Below are positions 27,687 to 36,035 of a stretch of 64,000 nt of DNA, in pieces. The notes under the pieces were generated by a model. That model searched no databases and had not been told where the DNA came from. It saw only the letters and a list, made by a program, of their open reading frames with translations. Each line of letters begins with the position of its first letter. Position 1 is the stretch's first letter. The translations under genes were made by a program, and so were the position numbers. The DNA lies in the NCBI RefSeq assembly GCF_900102135.1, contig NZ_FMVJ01000002.1, forward strand, positions 146,789-210,788, read 5' to 3'. This DNA comes from Microvirga guangxiensis. Lineage in GTDB: Bacteria > Pseudomonadota > Alphaproteobacteria > Rhizobiales > Beijerinckiaceae.

Positions 27687-30050
27687 ATGACCGCAACAGG
27701 GATCGGCGCGCCCGTTCGCCGCAAAGAGGATCAGCGTTTCGTCACCGGCCAGGGGCGTTATGTCGACGACTTCAATCGTCCTGGCCAGGCTTACGCCTAC
27801 TTCCTTCGTTCGCCGCATGCCCATGCAACGATCCGATCAATCGATACCGGCCCTGCCGCGATCATGCCCGGCGTAATCGCCATCTTCACGGGTGACGATC
27901 TCGCGGCGGACAAGATCGGAGGCCTCATCTGCGGCTGGATGATCCATTCCAAGGACGGTTCCCCGATGAAGGCGGGACCGCATCCCGCCCTCGCGCAGGG
28001 CAAGGTGCGCTACGTGGGCGACCACGTGGCCGTGGTCATTGCCGAGACGCTGGCGCAGGCGAAGGACGCCGCGGAAGCCATCGTCGTCGACTACGACATG
28101 CTTCCCGCCATCGCCGACACCGCCCAGGCCACGAAGGCATCGGTCCAGGTGCATGAGGTCTCGCCCGACAACACCGTGTTCAACTGGCATCTCGGCAACA
28201 AGGACGAGACGGAAGCGGCTTTCGCGCGCGCCAAGCACGTGACGACGATCGATCTCGTCAACAACAGGCTGGTGCCCAACGCCCTCGAACCGCGCGCGGC
28301 TGTGGGCGAGTACGATCCCGGCACCGACAACTACACGCTCTACACCACAAGCCAGAACCCCCATGTCGCCCGCCTCGTGCTCTCGGCCTTCATCGGCGTC
28401 GCGCCCGAGCACAAGCTGCGCGTCATCGCGCCCGATGTGGGCGGCGGTTTCGGTTCAAAGATCTTCATTTATGCCGAGGAGACGGTCTGCGTCTGGGCGG
28501 CGAAGAAGGTGAAGCGCCCGGTGAAGTGGACCTCCGACCGCTCGGAAGCCTTCCTGTCCGACGCCCATGGCCGCGACCACGTTACTCATGCGGAGATGGC
28601 CACAGACGAGAACGGCAAGATCATCGGATTGCGGGTCCACACCATCGCCAATCTCGGTGCCTATCTCTCCACCTTCTCCTCTTCCGTGCCAACCTATCTC
28701 TACGCCCCTCTCCTGTCGGGGCAGTACGACATTCCGGCAATCTACTGCGAGGTGGACGGGGTCTATACCAACACGGCGCCCGTCGATGCATATCGCGGCG
28801 CAGGACGTCCCGAGGCGACCTTCGTGGTCGAGCGCCTCGTGGAGAAGGCTGCCCGAGAGCTTGGTCAGGATCCAGCGGAGTTTCGCCGCAAGAATTACAT
28901 CACGCAGTTCCCGCATGCGACGCCGGTGATCATGACCTATGACACAGGCGATTATGCCGCCTCCCTCGACAAGGCGCTGGAGCTTGCAGACTACAAGAAT
29001 TTCCAACAGCGCAAGCAGGACAGCGCGCTCCGTGGAAAGCTGCGCGGCATCGGCTTCTCGAGCTATATCGAGGCTTGCGGCATCGCGCCCTCGCAGGCGG
29101 TCGGGTCGCTGGGCGCCGGTGTGGGCTTGTGGGAATCCGCCGAGGTGCGCGTCAACCCGACAGGCTCCGTCGAGGTGCTCACAGGCTCGCACAGCCATGG
29201 CCAGGGCCACGAGACCACCTTCGCGCAGCTCGTCTCTGACCGGCTCGGAATTCCGATCGATCAGGTGAGCATCGTTCATGGCGACACCGACAAGGTGCAG
29301 TTCGGCATGGGCACCTACGGCTCGCGCTCCGGCGCCGTCGGCATGTCGGCCATAGCGAAAGCCATCGACAAGGTGATCGCCAAGGGCAAGAAGGTGGCGG
29401 CCCACGTACTCGAAGCGTCCGAAGGCGATATCGAGTTCAAGGACGGTCGCTTCGGCGTTGCCGGCACAGACCGTTCGCTCGCCTTCGGCGAGGTCGCCCT
29501 CCAAGCCTACATCGCCCACAAGTTCTCGGGCCAGGATCTGGAGCCGGGCCTGAAGGAGGGGGCGTTCTACGACCCCACCAACTTCACCTTCCCGGCAGGC
29601 GTCCATATCTGCGAGGTGGAGATCGATCCCGACACCGGCGTGACGAAGATCGAGCGCTGGACGGCGGTGGACGATTTCGGAGTGATCATCAACCCAATGA
29701 TCGTCGAAGGTCAGGTTCATGGCGGCATCGCGCAGGGCGTCGGTCAGGCGCTTCTCGAAGGCGCCGTCTACGATCAGAGCGGACAGCTCATCACCGCCAG
29801 CTTCAACGATTACTGCATGCCGCGCGCCATCGACCTGCCGTCGTTCCAGGTCGGCATGACGGTAACGCCCTGCCCTTCGAACCCGCTCGGCATCAAGGGC
29901 TGCGGCGAGGCGGGAGCAATTGCCGCCCCACCCGCCGTCATCAACGCAATCACCGATGCCCTCGGCCACGAGGACATCGCAATGCCGGCAACGCCGCAGG
30001 CCGTCTGGCGGGCGGCTCAGAAGGCAAACATGCCCATGGCGGCGGAATAA
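27687..30050 (+). CDS. coxL: Form II CO dehydrogenase-family large molybdenum subunit
   Basis: 787 residues, GGGAGG before ATG 27687. Xanthine-oxidase-fold signatures include [10 protein letters not shown] and the Mo-cofactor segment GGGFGSK. The active-site loop is AYRGAGR at residues 368-374, the form II motif; form I CO dehydrogenases carry AYRCSFR with the Cu-binding Cys, which is absent here. The C-terminus has [20 protein letters not shown] with the conserved catalytic Glu. The protein binds the Mo-MCD cofactor. CO oxidation by form II enzymes is not assured; another substrate is possible. Confidence 0.95.
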   Translation: MTATGIGAPVRRKEDQRFVTGQGRYVDDFNRPGQAYAYFLRSPHAHATIRSIDTGPAAIMPGVIAIFTGDDLAADKIGGLICGWMIHSKDGSPMKAGPHPALAQGKVRYVGDHVAVVIAETLAQAKDAAEAIVVDYDMLPAIADTAQATKASVQVHEVSPDNTVFNWHLGNKDETEAAFARAKHVTTIDLVNNRLVPNALEPRAAVGEYDPGTDNYTLYTTSQNPHVARLVLSAFIGVAPEHKLRVIAPDVGGGFGSKIFIYAEETVCVWAAKKVKRPVKWTSDRSEAFLSDAHGRDHVTHAEMATDENGKIIGLRVHTIANLGAYLSTFSSSVPTYLYAPLLSGQYDIPAIYCEVDGVYTNTAPVDAYRGAGRPEATFVVERLVEKAARELGQDPAEFRRKNYITQFPHATPVIMTYDTGDYAASLDKALELADYKNFQQRKQDSALRGKLRGIGFSSYIEACGIAPSQAVGSLGAGVGLWESAEVRVNPTGSVEVLTGSHSHGQGHETTFAQLVSDRLGIPIDQVSIVHGDTDKVQFGMGTYGSRSGAVGMSAIAKAIDKVIAKGKKVAAHVLEASEGDIEFKDGRFGVAGTDRSLAFGEVALQAYIAHKFSGQDLEPGLKEGAFYDPTNFTFPAGVHICEVEIDPDTGVTKIERWTAVDDFGVIINPMIVEGQVHGGIAQGVGQALLEGAVYDQSGQLITASFNDYCMPRAIDLPSFQVGMTVTPCPSNPLGIKGCGEAGAIAAPPAVINAITDALGHEDIAMPATPQAVWRAAQKANMPMAAE

Positions 30051-30062
30051 GGGAGGACGGAC

Positions 30063-30866
30063 ATGTACGCTTTCGAATACCACCGCCCCACGAGCGTCAA
30101 GGAGGCTGCAAGCCTCGCCGGACAGGCCGAGGACATGAAGTTCCTCGCCGGTGGGCACACGCTGCTGCCGACCATGAAACTGAGGCTCGCAGGCCCCGCG
30201 AACCTGATCGACCTCGGCCAGATCGCCGAGCTTCGGGGGATCGAGCGAGCCGGTGATGCGCTCACGATCGGCGCCATGATGAAACACGGCGAGGTGGCGA
30301 ACTCCGCCGAGGTGAAACAGGCTGTTCCGGCTCTCGCCGAGATGGCCGAACTCATCGGCGATCCGCACGTGCGCAACCGCGGCACCATCGGCGGCTCGAT
30401 TGCCAATAATGACCCCTCTGCGGATTATCCGGCGGCCTGTCTTGCCTTGAACGCGACCATCGTCACCAATCAGCGGAAGATTGCCGCGGACGACTTCTTC
30501 CAGGGCATCTTCACGACGGCTCTGGAAGAGGGAGAGATCATCACCCACGTCTCGTTCCCGATCCCGTCTCAGGCCGCCTATGCCAAATTCCGCAACCCGG
30601 CCTCGCGCTATGCGCTCGTCGGCGTCTTCGTGGCCAAGCACGCGGATGGCGTACGCGTCGCCGTGACCGGCGCGGGCTCGAACGGCGTATTCAGGGTTCA
30701 GGAGATGGAGCAGGCGCTGAGCGCGAACTTCACGCCGGATGCTCTCAACGGCATCGTCGTGGCGGAGGATGAGATGAACAGCGACATCCATGCGGATGCC
30801 GCCTATCGCGCCCACCTCGTCGGCGTCATGGCCCGTCGCGCCGTGGAAGCGGCAACGCGTGCCTGA
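30063..30866 (+). CDS. coxM: CO dehydrogenase-type FAD-binding medium subunit
   Basis: 267 residues. The FAD-binding motifs are AGGHTLLPTMKLRLA near residue 36 and TIGGSIANNDPSADYPAA near residue 110, both typical of CoxM/XdhB. It transfers electrons from the [2Fe-2S] clusters of CoxS to the acceptor. It begins 12 bases after coxL. A strong hairpin follows at 30896-30919 before coxD. Confidence 0.95.
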   Translation: MYAFEYHRPTSVKEAASLAGQAEDMKFLAGGHTLLPTMKLRLAGPANLIDLGQIAELRGIERAGDALTIGAMMKHGEVANSAEVKQAVPALAEMAELIGDPHVRNRGTIGGSIANNDPSADYPAACLALNATIVTNQRKIAADDFFQGIFTTALEEGEIITHVSFPIPSQAAYAKFRNPASRYALVGVFVAKHADGVRVAVTGAGSNGVFRVQEMEQALSANFTPDALNGIVVAEDEMNSDIHADAAYRAHLVGVMARRAVEAATRA

Positions 30867-30895
30867 ACGCGCCTGTTGAAGCGACATCAAAGCCA

Positions 30896-30919
30896 ATGCC
30901 CGGGCCAGAGCCCGGGCAT
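30896..30919 (+). promoter_or_regulatory. Strong stem-loop between coxM and coxD
   Basis: ATGCCCGGGC-CAGA-GCCCGGGCAT is a 10-bp perfect stem with a 4-base loop. No T run follows, so it is better read as an mRNA-stabilising or attenuating structure that separates the structural genes coxSLM from the maturation genes coxDE. Confidence 0.6.
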
Positions 30920-30945
30920 CATGTCCTTATGGAGCAGCAAAGCCC

Positions 30946-31860
30946 GTGGCCGACCAACCCGGTTCCATCGACGATACGCTGGCACTTCTGAAAGGCACGG
31001 GCTATGTGGCGGACCGGCCGCTTGCGACCGTGCTCTTCCTGGCGCTCAGGCTCGGACGCCCGCTCTTTCTCGAAGGCGAGGCCGGCGTCGGAAAAACCGA
31101 AATCGCGAAAGTGCTATCGTCGGCGCTTGGGCGGCGTCTCATCCGCCTGCAATGCTACGAGGGTCTCGACGTCGCCTCGGCGGTCTACGAGTGGAACTAT
31201 GCCGGTCAGATGATGGCCATTCGCCTTGCCGAAGCCGGTGGAACGGTGGACCGGGACACGCTCGAAAGCGACCTGTTCTCGGAACGCTATTTGGTGAAGC
31301 GGCCGCTTCTGCAGGCGCTCGAGCCCGATACCGCCGGAGCGCCGGTTCTTCTCATCGACGAACTCGACCGCACTGACGAAGCCTTCGAGGCCTTTCTGCT
31401 GGAGGTGCTCTCCGACTTCCAGGTCACGATTCCGGAACTGGGTACGATCAAGGCTGATCACCCGCCCATCGTGATCATCACCTCGAACCGCACGCGCGAG
31501 ATTCACGACGCGCTCAAGCGCCGCTGCCTTTATCACTGGGTGGATTATCCGGATGCGGAACGGGAGCTCGCGATCCTGGCAAGCCGCGTGCCGGGCGCAC
31601 CGGCGCGCCTGTCGCAAGAGATCGTCGCATTCGTCCAGGCCATTCGCAAGGAAGACCTGTTCAAGGCGCCCGGCGTCGCTGAAACCCTCGACTGGGCCTC
31701 CGCGCTGGTGGAGCTCGACGCGGTGGCTCTCGATCCCGCGCTGGTCTCGGATACGCTCGGCGTTCTCCTGAAGTACCAGGACGACATCCAGAAGATGCAG
31801 GGCAGCCGGACGAAAGAGATGCTCGACCGGATCCTGGATGCGGTGAGGATCGTCGAGTGA
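30946..31860 (+). CDS. coxD: MoxR-family AAA+ ATPase for CO dehydrogenase maturation
   Basis: 304 residues from GTG 30946. Walker A GEAGVGKT (residues 44-51), Walker B LLIDELDRTDEAFEAFLLE, sensor I TSNRTREIHDALKRRCLYHWVDYP. This MoxR subfamily couples ATP hydrolysis with a VWA partner, and CoxD is needed for assembly of the bimetallic active site in Oligotropha. coxE overlaps its stop codon (GTGA), so the pair is made together. Confidence 0.94.
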   Translation: MADQPGSIDDTLALLKGTGYVADRPLATVLFLALRLGRPLFLEGEAGVGKTEIAKVLSSALGRRLIRLQCYEGLDVASAVYEWNYAGQMMAIRLAEAGGTVDRDTLESDLFSERYLVKRPLLQALEPDTAGAPVLLIDELDRTDEAFEAFLLEVLSDFQVTIPELGTIKADHPPIVIITSNRTREIHDALKRRCLYHWVDYPDAERELAILASRVPGAPARLSQEIVAFVQAIRKEDLFKAPGVAETLDWASALVELDAVALDPALVSDTLGVLLKYQDDIQKMQGSRTKEMLDRILDAVRIVE

Positions 31861-33077
31861 CCGAGGCCGTCGCTCCGCAAGGTGAAGGCCGCCTTGCGGA
31901 CAACATCGCCTATTTCGCCCGGGCTTTGCGGGCGGCCGGCCTGCCGGTCGGGCCCGGCGCGGTTCTCGATGCCATCGAAGCGGTTGCGGCTGCGCGGGTC
32001 GGCACGCGCGAGGATTTCTATTGGACCCTTCACGCGGTTTTCGTGAAGCGGCACGAGCACAGCACTCTCTTCGACCAGGCCTTCAGGATCTTCTGGCGGC
32101 GGCGCGCGCTGATCGAGAAGCTGATCGCCCAGATGTCGCCTATCGCTCCCGGAGGAGCGAAGGAAGAGAAGAAGCCACAGGCGGGAGCCCTGCGCGTTGC
32201 CGAGGCTCTTGCCACTCCCCGGCAGGAGAAGCCGGAGCCGGTCGAGAAAACGGAATTCTCCGCCCGCCTCACCGTTTCGGATCGCGAAGTCCTGAAGACC
32301 AGGGATTTCGCTCAGATGACGGCCTCCGAAATCGCATTGTCCAAGCGCCTGATCGCCGAGATGTCCCTGCCGGACGACGAGGTGATCACGCGCCGCTTCC
32401 TTGCCGATGCAAGGGGCCGGCGGATCGATCCGCGCCGCACCTTCCGGCGATCCCTGCGCGGCGGCGGGGCAGTCATCGATCTGGCATACCGCTCTCATGC
32501 GGTGCGGCATGCGCCCGTGGTGGCGCTCATGGACATCTCAGGTTCCATGGCCGACTACTCCCGGCTTTTCCTGCATTTCCTTCACGCCATCGCGGAGAAG
32601 CGGCGGCGTGTGCATTCGTTCGTCTTTGCAACCCGCCTGACCAATATCAGCCGCGAGCTGACGAGCCGCGATCCGGACGAGGCGCTCGCGCGCGCCTCGA
32701 AGCGCGTGCAGGATTGGGAAGGCGGAACGCGGATCGCCCACGCCCTGCACGAATTCAACCGGCATTGGTCCCGCCGCGTGCTGGGCCAGGGCGCCATCGT
32801 TCTTCTCTTCACGGACGGCCTCGAGCGGGAGGTGACGCCGGAACTGACATTCGAGATGGACCGGCTCAAGCGGTCCTGCCGACGCCTGATCTGGCTGAAT
32901 CCGCTTCTTCGGTTCGACGCTTTCGAAGCCCGTGCTTCAGGCATCCGGGCGATGCTGCCGCACGTGGATGAATTCCGCCCCATCCACAATCTGGCGTCGA
33001 TGACGGAGCTTTGCCGGGCATTGTCCGGCGAGCCCAGCACGAAATCCAATCCCCGGCATTGGCTGCGGGCATCCTGA
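31857..33077 (+). CDS. coxE: VWA-domain (CoxE-type) partner of the MoxR ATPase
   Basis: 406 residues, GTG start at 31857 overlapping the coxD stop. The N-terminal half is helical (about residues 1-180), with a charged linker (EEKKPQAGALRVAEALATPRQEK). The C-terminal VWA domain has a complete MIDAS: DISGSM (D226), the later Thr in GGTRIAHALHEFN, and LLFTDGLERE. It acts with CoxD in metal-cofactor maturation and has no signal peptide. Confidence 0.93.
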   Translation: MTEAVAPQGEGRLADNIAYFARALRAAGLPVGPGAVLDAIEAVAAARVGTREDFYWTLHAVFVKRHEHSTLFDQAFRIFWRRRALIEKLIAQMSPIAPGGAKEEKKPQAGALRVAEALATPRQEKPEPVEKTEFSARLTVSDREVLKTRDFAQMTASEIALSKRLIAEMSLPDDEVITRRFLADARGRRIDPRRTFRRSLRGGGAVIDLAYRSHAVRHAPVVALMDISGSMADYSRLFLHFLHAIAEKRRRVHSFVFATRLTNISRELTSRDPDEALARASKRVQDWEGGTRIAHALHEFNRHWSRRVLGQGAIVLLFTDGLEREVTPELTFEMDRLKRSCRRLIWLNPLLRFDAFEARASGIRAMLPHVDEFRPIHNLASMTELCRALSGEPSTKSNPRHWLRAS

Positions 33078-33225
33078 GGCTCGAACACGGCTTGGACGAC
33101 GGACGCCAGGCACTGGCGATCCGGCGAGACGTCAAGGATGGAACCGCCTCGCTGCGCCACGAATTGCCTTTGGGACGCGGCAATGAAGCCGCCGCGATGA
33201 AGCGCCCTTTTGAGGAGTTCGCCCA

Positions 33226-33462
33226 ATGCCCGGCCGCACCCAGGATGGTCAACAGCCCGAGGCCCTACGCTCCCTGAAATCCGCGACGAAGGCAGGAAGC
33301 CAGAAGCCGCCGGAGCAGGGTCTCGAAGCACGCGGCGACACCGCTCCGATCCCTGCGCCTTTGGAGCAGGAACAGGACGCCGCCGCGAAGGTTCTCCGGG
33401 AAGGGGTTGCGAAGAATCCGAAAGGGATGGAAGACGCCGCCCGGAAAGCTCCCAAGCGGTAG
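33226..33462 (+). CDS. Small hydrophilic protein of unknown function
   Basis: 78 residues, GAGGAG at a good distance before ATG 33226. Strongly polar, rich in Lys, Glu, Pro and Gln, and likely disordered in the middle (GDTAPIPAPLEQEQDAAA). No known domain. It is preceded by 148 bases with no signal after coxE and may be transcribed separately. Confidence 0.5.
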   Translation: MPGRTQDGQQPEALRSLKSATKAGSQKPPEQGLEARGDTAPIPAPLEQEQDAAAKVLREGVAKNPKGMEDAARKAPKR

Positions 33463-33623
33463 TTTCCAGCCCGGCTTCTTAGCTTCTCGATAAACCGGCA
33501 GAAACAGCGCCTCGTACTCGCTTCAGGAATCGATCGATCATCGATGGGTAGGGTCGCTGGATTGTCAGGTTTATTGTCCGCGCCATATTGCCTGTTCCTG
33601 ATCGAACCTGCTTGGCGCTTTTC

Positions 33624-34025
33624 ATGACAACTGAACTCACCCTTCTGGGCTGGACCCTCGTGCTCGCTCTCGTGCAGATCCTGCTGCCGGCTACGTTGCG
33701 AACCGGCGAGACCGGGGTGGATTACAACGCCAGCGCCAGGGATCAGGAGGGACCGCCCGTCGGCAAGCTCACGGGTCGCCTGCAGAGGGCTCAACGGAAT
33801 CTCTTCGAGACGTTACCGCTCTTTGCAGCAGCGGTTTTGATCGCACATGTCGCTGGACGGAACGGCGCCCTCACGTGGTGGGGCGCTAACCTCTATTTCT
33901 GGGCCCGGATCATCTACGTGCCGCTCTATGCACTCGGCATTCCCTATATCCGCTCCCTGGTGTGGCTCGTCTCGTTGCTCGGGGTCATCCTGCTCCTCGT
34001 AGCGGTTCTTCTGCCTGGGGTTTGA
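33624..34025 (+). CDS. MAPEG-family membrane protein
   Basis: 133 residues from ATG 33624; the frame extends to 33588 but MTTELTLLGWTLVLAL is the family-typical start. Four hydrophobic helices, with the MAPEG core GRLQRAQRNLFETLPLFAAAVLIAHVAGR between helices 1 and 2 (polar RNxxE motif). Bacterial MAPEG proteins resemble glutathione transferases/leukotriene synthases but most are uncharacterised. Monocistronic. Confidence 0.88.
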   Translation: MTTELTLLGWTLVLALVQILLPATLRTGETGVDYNASARDQEGPPVGKLTGRLQRAQRNLFETLPLFAAAVLIAHVAGRNGALTWWGANLYFWARIIYVPLYALGIPYIRSLVWLVSLLGVILLLVAVLLPGV

Positions 34026-34192
34026 GTCGAGCGGACGAAACCCGATAAAAACGTAACAAAACAGCATTCAGGCTGAGTCGCACCCACTTTCAAACAACTA
34101 TGGCCTCGGCGAGATCGGTGTTAATGAAGCTGGGCTGTCGAACGCGTTCGTGTCGGTCGGCAACCGGTTGCAGAATATCCGATGGGTTCGAC

Positions 34193-34474
34193 ATGCTGCG
34201 TGTCTCGATTGTTTCGTTCCTGGTTCTCACATCGAGCGTCGGCGCGTTGGCGCAGAGTGATCAATGCTATCCGCGCATGGGCACCGTATCGTCGCAATAC
34301 GAGGGACAATGTCCCAACTCTGAGGTGAAGTGGGTCATCTTCGAGAATGATCTCGGTGCATTCGGGCGCAATTGCCGCGACGAGCCGTGGAGCTACAGCA
34401 GAACCGAGCGGGCCTATTACAACCACAAGAGCCAGACCACGCTTCCCATGAGGGATTGCTCGCGCCTGCGGTAA
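34193..34474 (+). CDS. Small secreted cysteine-containing protein
   Basis: 93 residues from ATG 34193; the upstream frame to 34100 is Arg/Cys-rich and unlikely. Sec signal peptide LRVSIVSFLVLTSSVGALA. The mature 70-residue domain has four cysteines (DQCYP, GQCPN, RNCRD, RDCSR), suggesting two disulfides in the periplasm. Function unknown. It faces the next gene, a similarly small Cys-rich secreted protein, tail to tail with a 9-base gap. Confidence 0.65.
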   Translation: MLRVSIVSFLVLTSSVGALAQSDQCYPRMGTVSSQYEGQCPNSEVKWVIFENDLGAFGRNCRDEPWSYSRTERAYYNHKSQTTLPMRDCSRLR

Positions 34475-34483
34475 GCAGCTGTC

Positions 34484-34780
34484 TCAATTTGCGATGCAGA
34501 ATTCTCCGCCGGGGCTCGGCTGATAACCGGCTGGGCAGCCAATCCTTGCCCTGACCCAATCCTTCCTCGGGGCCAGAACGCAATAGGTGCCGTCGGAAGT
34601 GCTGACGTAATCGGCGGGGCAGGCTCCCCTGTTCCGCACGGAATCGGGAATGTTGACAAGGCAGAAAGCGCCGCTGGGACGCGTATTGGGCGGGCATTCG
34701 TTGCGGGGAACCCGCGTCTGTGCCTCGGCCGGCACGAGGGAACATCCGATCATGCCTGCAAGTATCAAAAGAAAGCGCAT
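34484..34780 (-). CDS. Small secreted protein with three Cys-pair repeats
   Basis: 98 residues from ATG 34780 (MRFLLILAGMIGCSLVPAEAQ signal peptide); an upstream frame to 34831 is rejected. The mature part contains three copies of a C-P-x(n)-G-x-F/Y-C unit: CPPNTRPSGAFC, CPADYVSTSDGTYC and CPAGYQPSPGGEFC. Each unit probably forms its own disulfide loop. No characterised family is recognised; periplasmic or extracellular. Confidence 0.7.
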   Translation of the reverse strand: MRFLLILAGMIGCSLVPAEAQTRVPRNECPPNTRPSGAFCLVNIPDSVRNRGACPADYVSTSDGTYCVLAPRKDWVRARIGCPAGYQPSPGGEFCIAN

Positions 34781-34885
34781 CCTGCCGCCCCATTCATCTC
34801 CACTTTGGGAGGATTGCCGTGTCTCTAGCACAGCTTGGCAGCGCGCGCATTCCCTTACGTCACGCCCATAGTGGAGAGACAGGCT

Positions 34886-34987
34886 TCATCCGAAGATCAG
34901 CATGACCGAGATCAGGGCGCCTAGTGCAAGGACCCCTGCCGCGAAGCCTAAAATGGTCAGAATGCTGTTTCGTGTCTCCGGATCCAT
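34886..34987 (-). CDS. 33-residue single-pass membrane miniprotein
   Basis: Not in usual long-ORF lists. ATG 34987 is preceded on the minus strand by AGGAAGG at 8-9 bases, and the frame ends TGA 34886-34888. The product begins MDPETRNS and continues as one long hydrophobic helix (ILTILGFAAGVLALGALISV) ending MLIFG. The strong ribosome binding site and clean helix argue for a real small membrane protein, possibly an assembly or regulatory peptide. Confidence 0.6.
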   Translation of the reverse strand: MDPETRNSILTILGFAAGVLALGALISVMLIFG

Positions 34988-35294
34988 CAGGTGTCCTTCC
35001 TATCGATTGCCTCTCCGTAGAACGTCCTGACCTGGAGCACACCCTTGCCCTGCGACAAAAAGACTTCGTCGCTACCGATGCTCCAGAATTTAAGATCAAA
35101 CTCTGAATTCACAAGCATTCCCATTCATAGGAAGATTTACGAAGCGAAGCTCGGCAATAAGTTACGTGATATTACTTACTTCTTCCGGATGAGAAGTTCA
35201 GTTACACGCCACATCATTGGTTCCAACGATTCACGACAAATAACCGACCAATTTTCAAAAAGTCACTGCTGTGCATGGGGGCTTGCACGGCACG

Positions 35295-35335
35295 AGCCGC
35301 GTCATCGGATCAGATCCGGACGCGGCTTTTCTTTT
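35295..35335 (+). terminator. Orphan Rho-independent terminator
   Basis: A 9-bp perfect stem AGCCGCGTC/GACGCGGCT is followed by TTTTCTTTT. No plus-strand gene lies immediately upstream, so it may end a small RNA. Confidence 0.75.
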
Positions 35336-35382
35336 GGCCGAGGCCGCAATCGACCCGACACCTTCCGCGTCAGGCTGCGCCG

Positions 35383-35402
35383 TTAACATCAATCTATGTT
35401 AA
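35383..35402. repeat. Short inverted repeat TTAACAT/ATGTTAA
   Basis: Two 7-base arms with a 6-base centre, about 190 bases upstream of the next gene. Direct GGCTGCGC copies flank it. It could be a regulator site; nothing more can be said. Confidence 0.35.
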
Positions 35403-35593
35403 TGCACCGGCTGCGCAATTACGTTCCCATGACTGTGTGCTGGATCAGGACTTCGACCTGCTTTGGAACGGGCGTTTGTCATCGTTTTGCCGCAGCCATC
35501 AGCCTTCATCCGGCGCGCACGGATTGACCTGCGTCGCAATAGCCTCGCTTCGCTCGTTCGTGCTGATGCATCTCGAAGATCGTGGAGGCGCTG

Positions 35594-35797
35594 ATGCAGA
35601 ACATGTTCCACATCGGCCAACTTGTCAGGTTCGCCCACCCGTCAGCAGGTTCCGCGGACCATCGGATCTATTGCGTCGTCTGCCTGGTTGACCAGGATCA
35701 TGGCGAACGGCTCTACCGCATCAAGAACACGGTTGGCATCGAGCGGTTGGTCAAAGGCGACGAGATCGAGCCTGCCGCTCTCACGGCTGTGCCATAA
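35594..35797 (+). CDS. Small conserved-looking protein, unknown function
   Basis: 67 residues from ATG 35594 with GGAGG at 35584-35588; an in-frame GTG at 35582 overlaps that site. The protein starts MQNMFHIGQLVRFAHPS, continues with RIYCVVCLVDQDHGERLYRIKN and ends in an acidic stretch. This looks like a small beta-rich domain, but no named family is recognised. It precedes the acyl-CoA ligase/ABC operon by 240 bases without an obvious link. Confidence 0.6.
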   Translation: MQNMFHIGQLVRFAHPSAGSADHRIYCVVCLVDQDHGERLYRIKNTVGIERLVKGDEIEPAALTAVP

Positions 35798-36035
35798 GCG
35801 CTGAATCAGGCCTGTGCCCCTGCCCCGAAAGCGGTCGGCGGGATATTAGCCCATGGTATGGGTGAGCCGCCCTTGCCGATGCCGGAGGGGCACGACAGAA
35901 TACCTCCCATAAAGCTCGCAAGAGCATCCGGCGACAGACCGGCAAGAACAGCGCGGCACCTCAAACCGCCGCGCCAGAGGAAACGAGGCCAACCCGCATG
36001 CTTGAAACCATGCGGTGTCCAGGGAGGAGACGTCG

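Larger units (their letters stand above)
34988..35593. other. Non-coding region with orphan terminator
   Basis: About 600 bases with no convincing gene; the first 270 bases are distinctly AT-richer than the genome. It holds an orphan terminator (35295-35335) and a 7-bp inverted repeat at 35383-35402. The longest frames run straight through the terminator hairpin and read as Arg-rich nonsense. Confidence 0.55.

Noticed and set aside
28455..30896. Very long minus-strand open frame opposite coxL-coxM (813 codons)
   Set aside because: Exact antisense shadow of coxLM in GC-rich DNA; composition is His/Arg/Asp-rich with no domain.
33069..33100. CATCCTGAGG resembling the REP core at 1741
   Set aside because: Shares only a short piece without the partner arm; probably chance at the coxE end.
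35045..35386. Plus-strand frame of 113 codons in the gap before the small protein at 35594
   Set aside because: Runs through a clear terminator hairpin and reads as Arg-rich nonsense.
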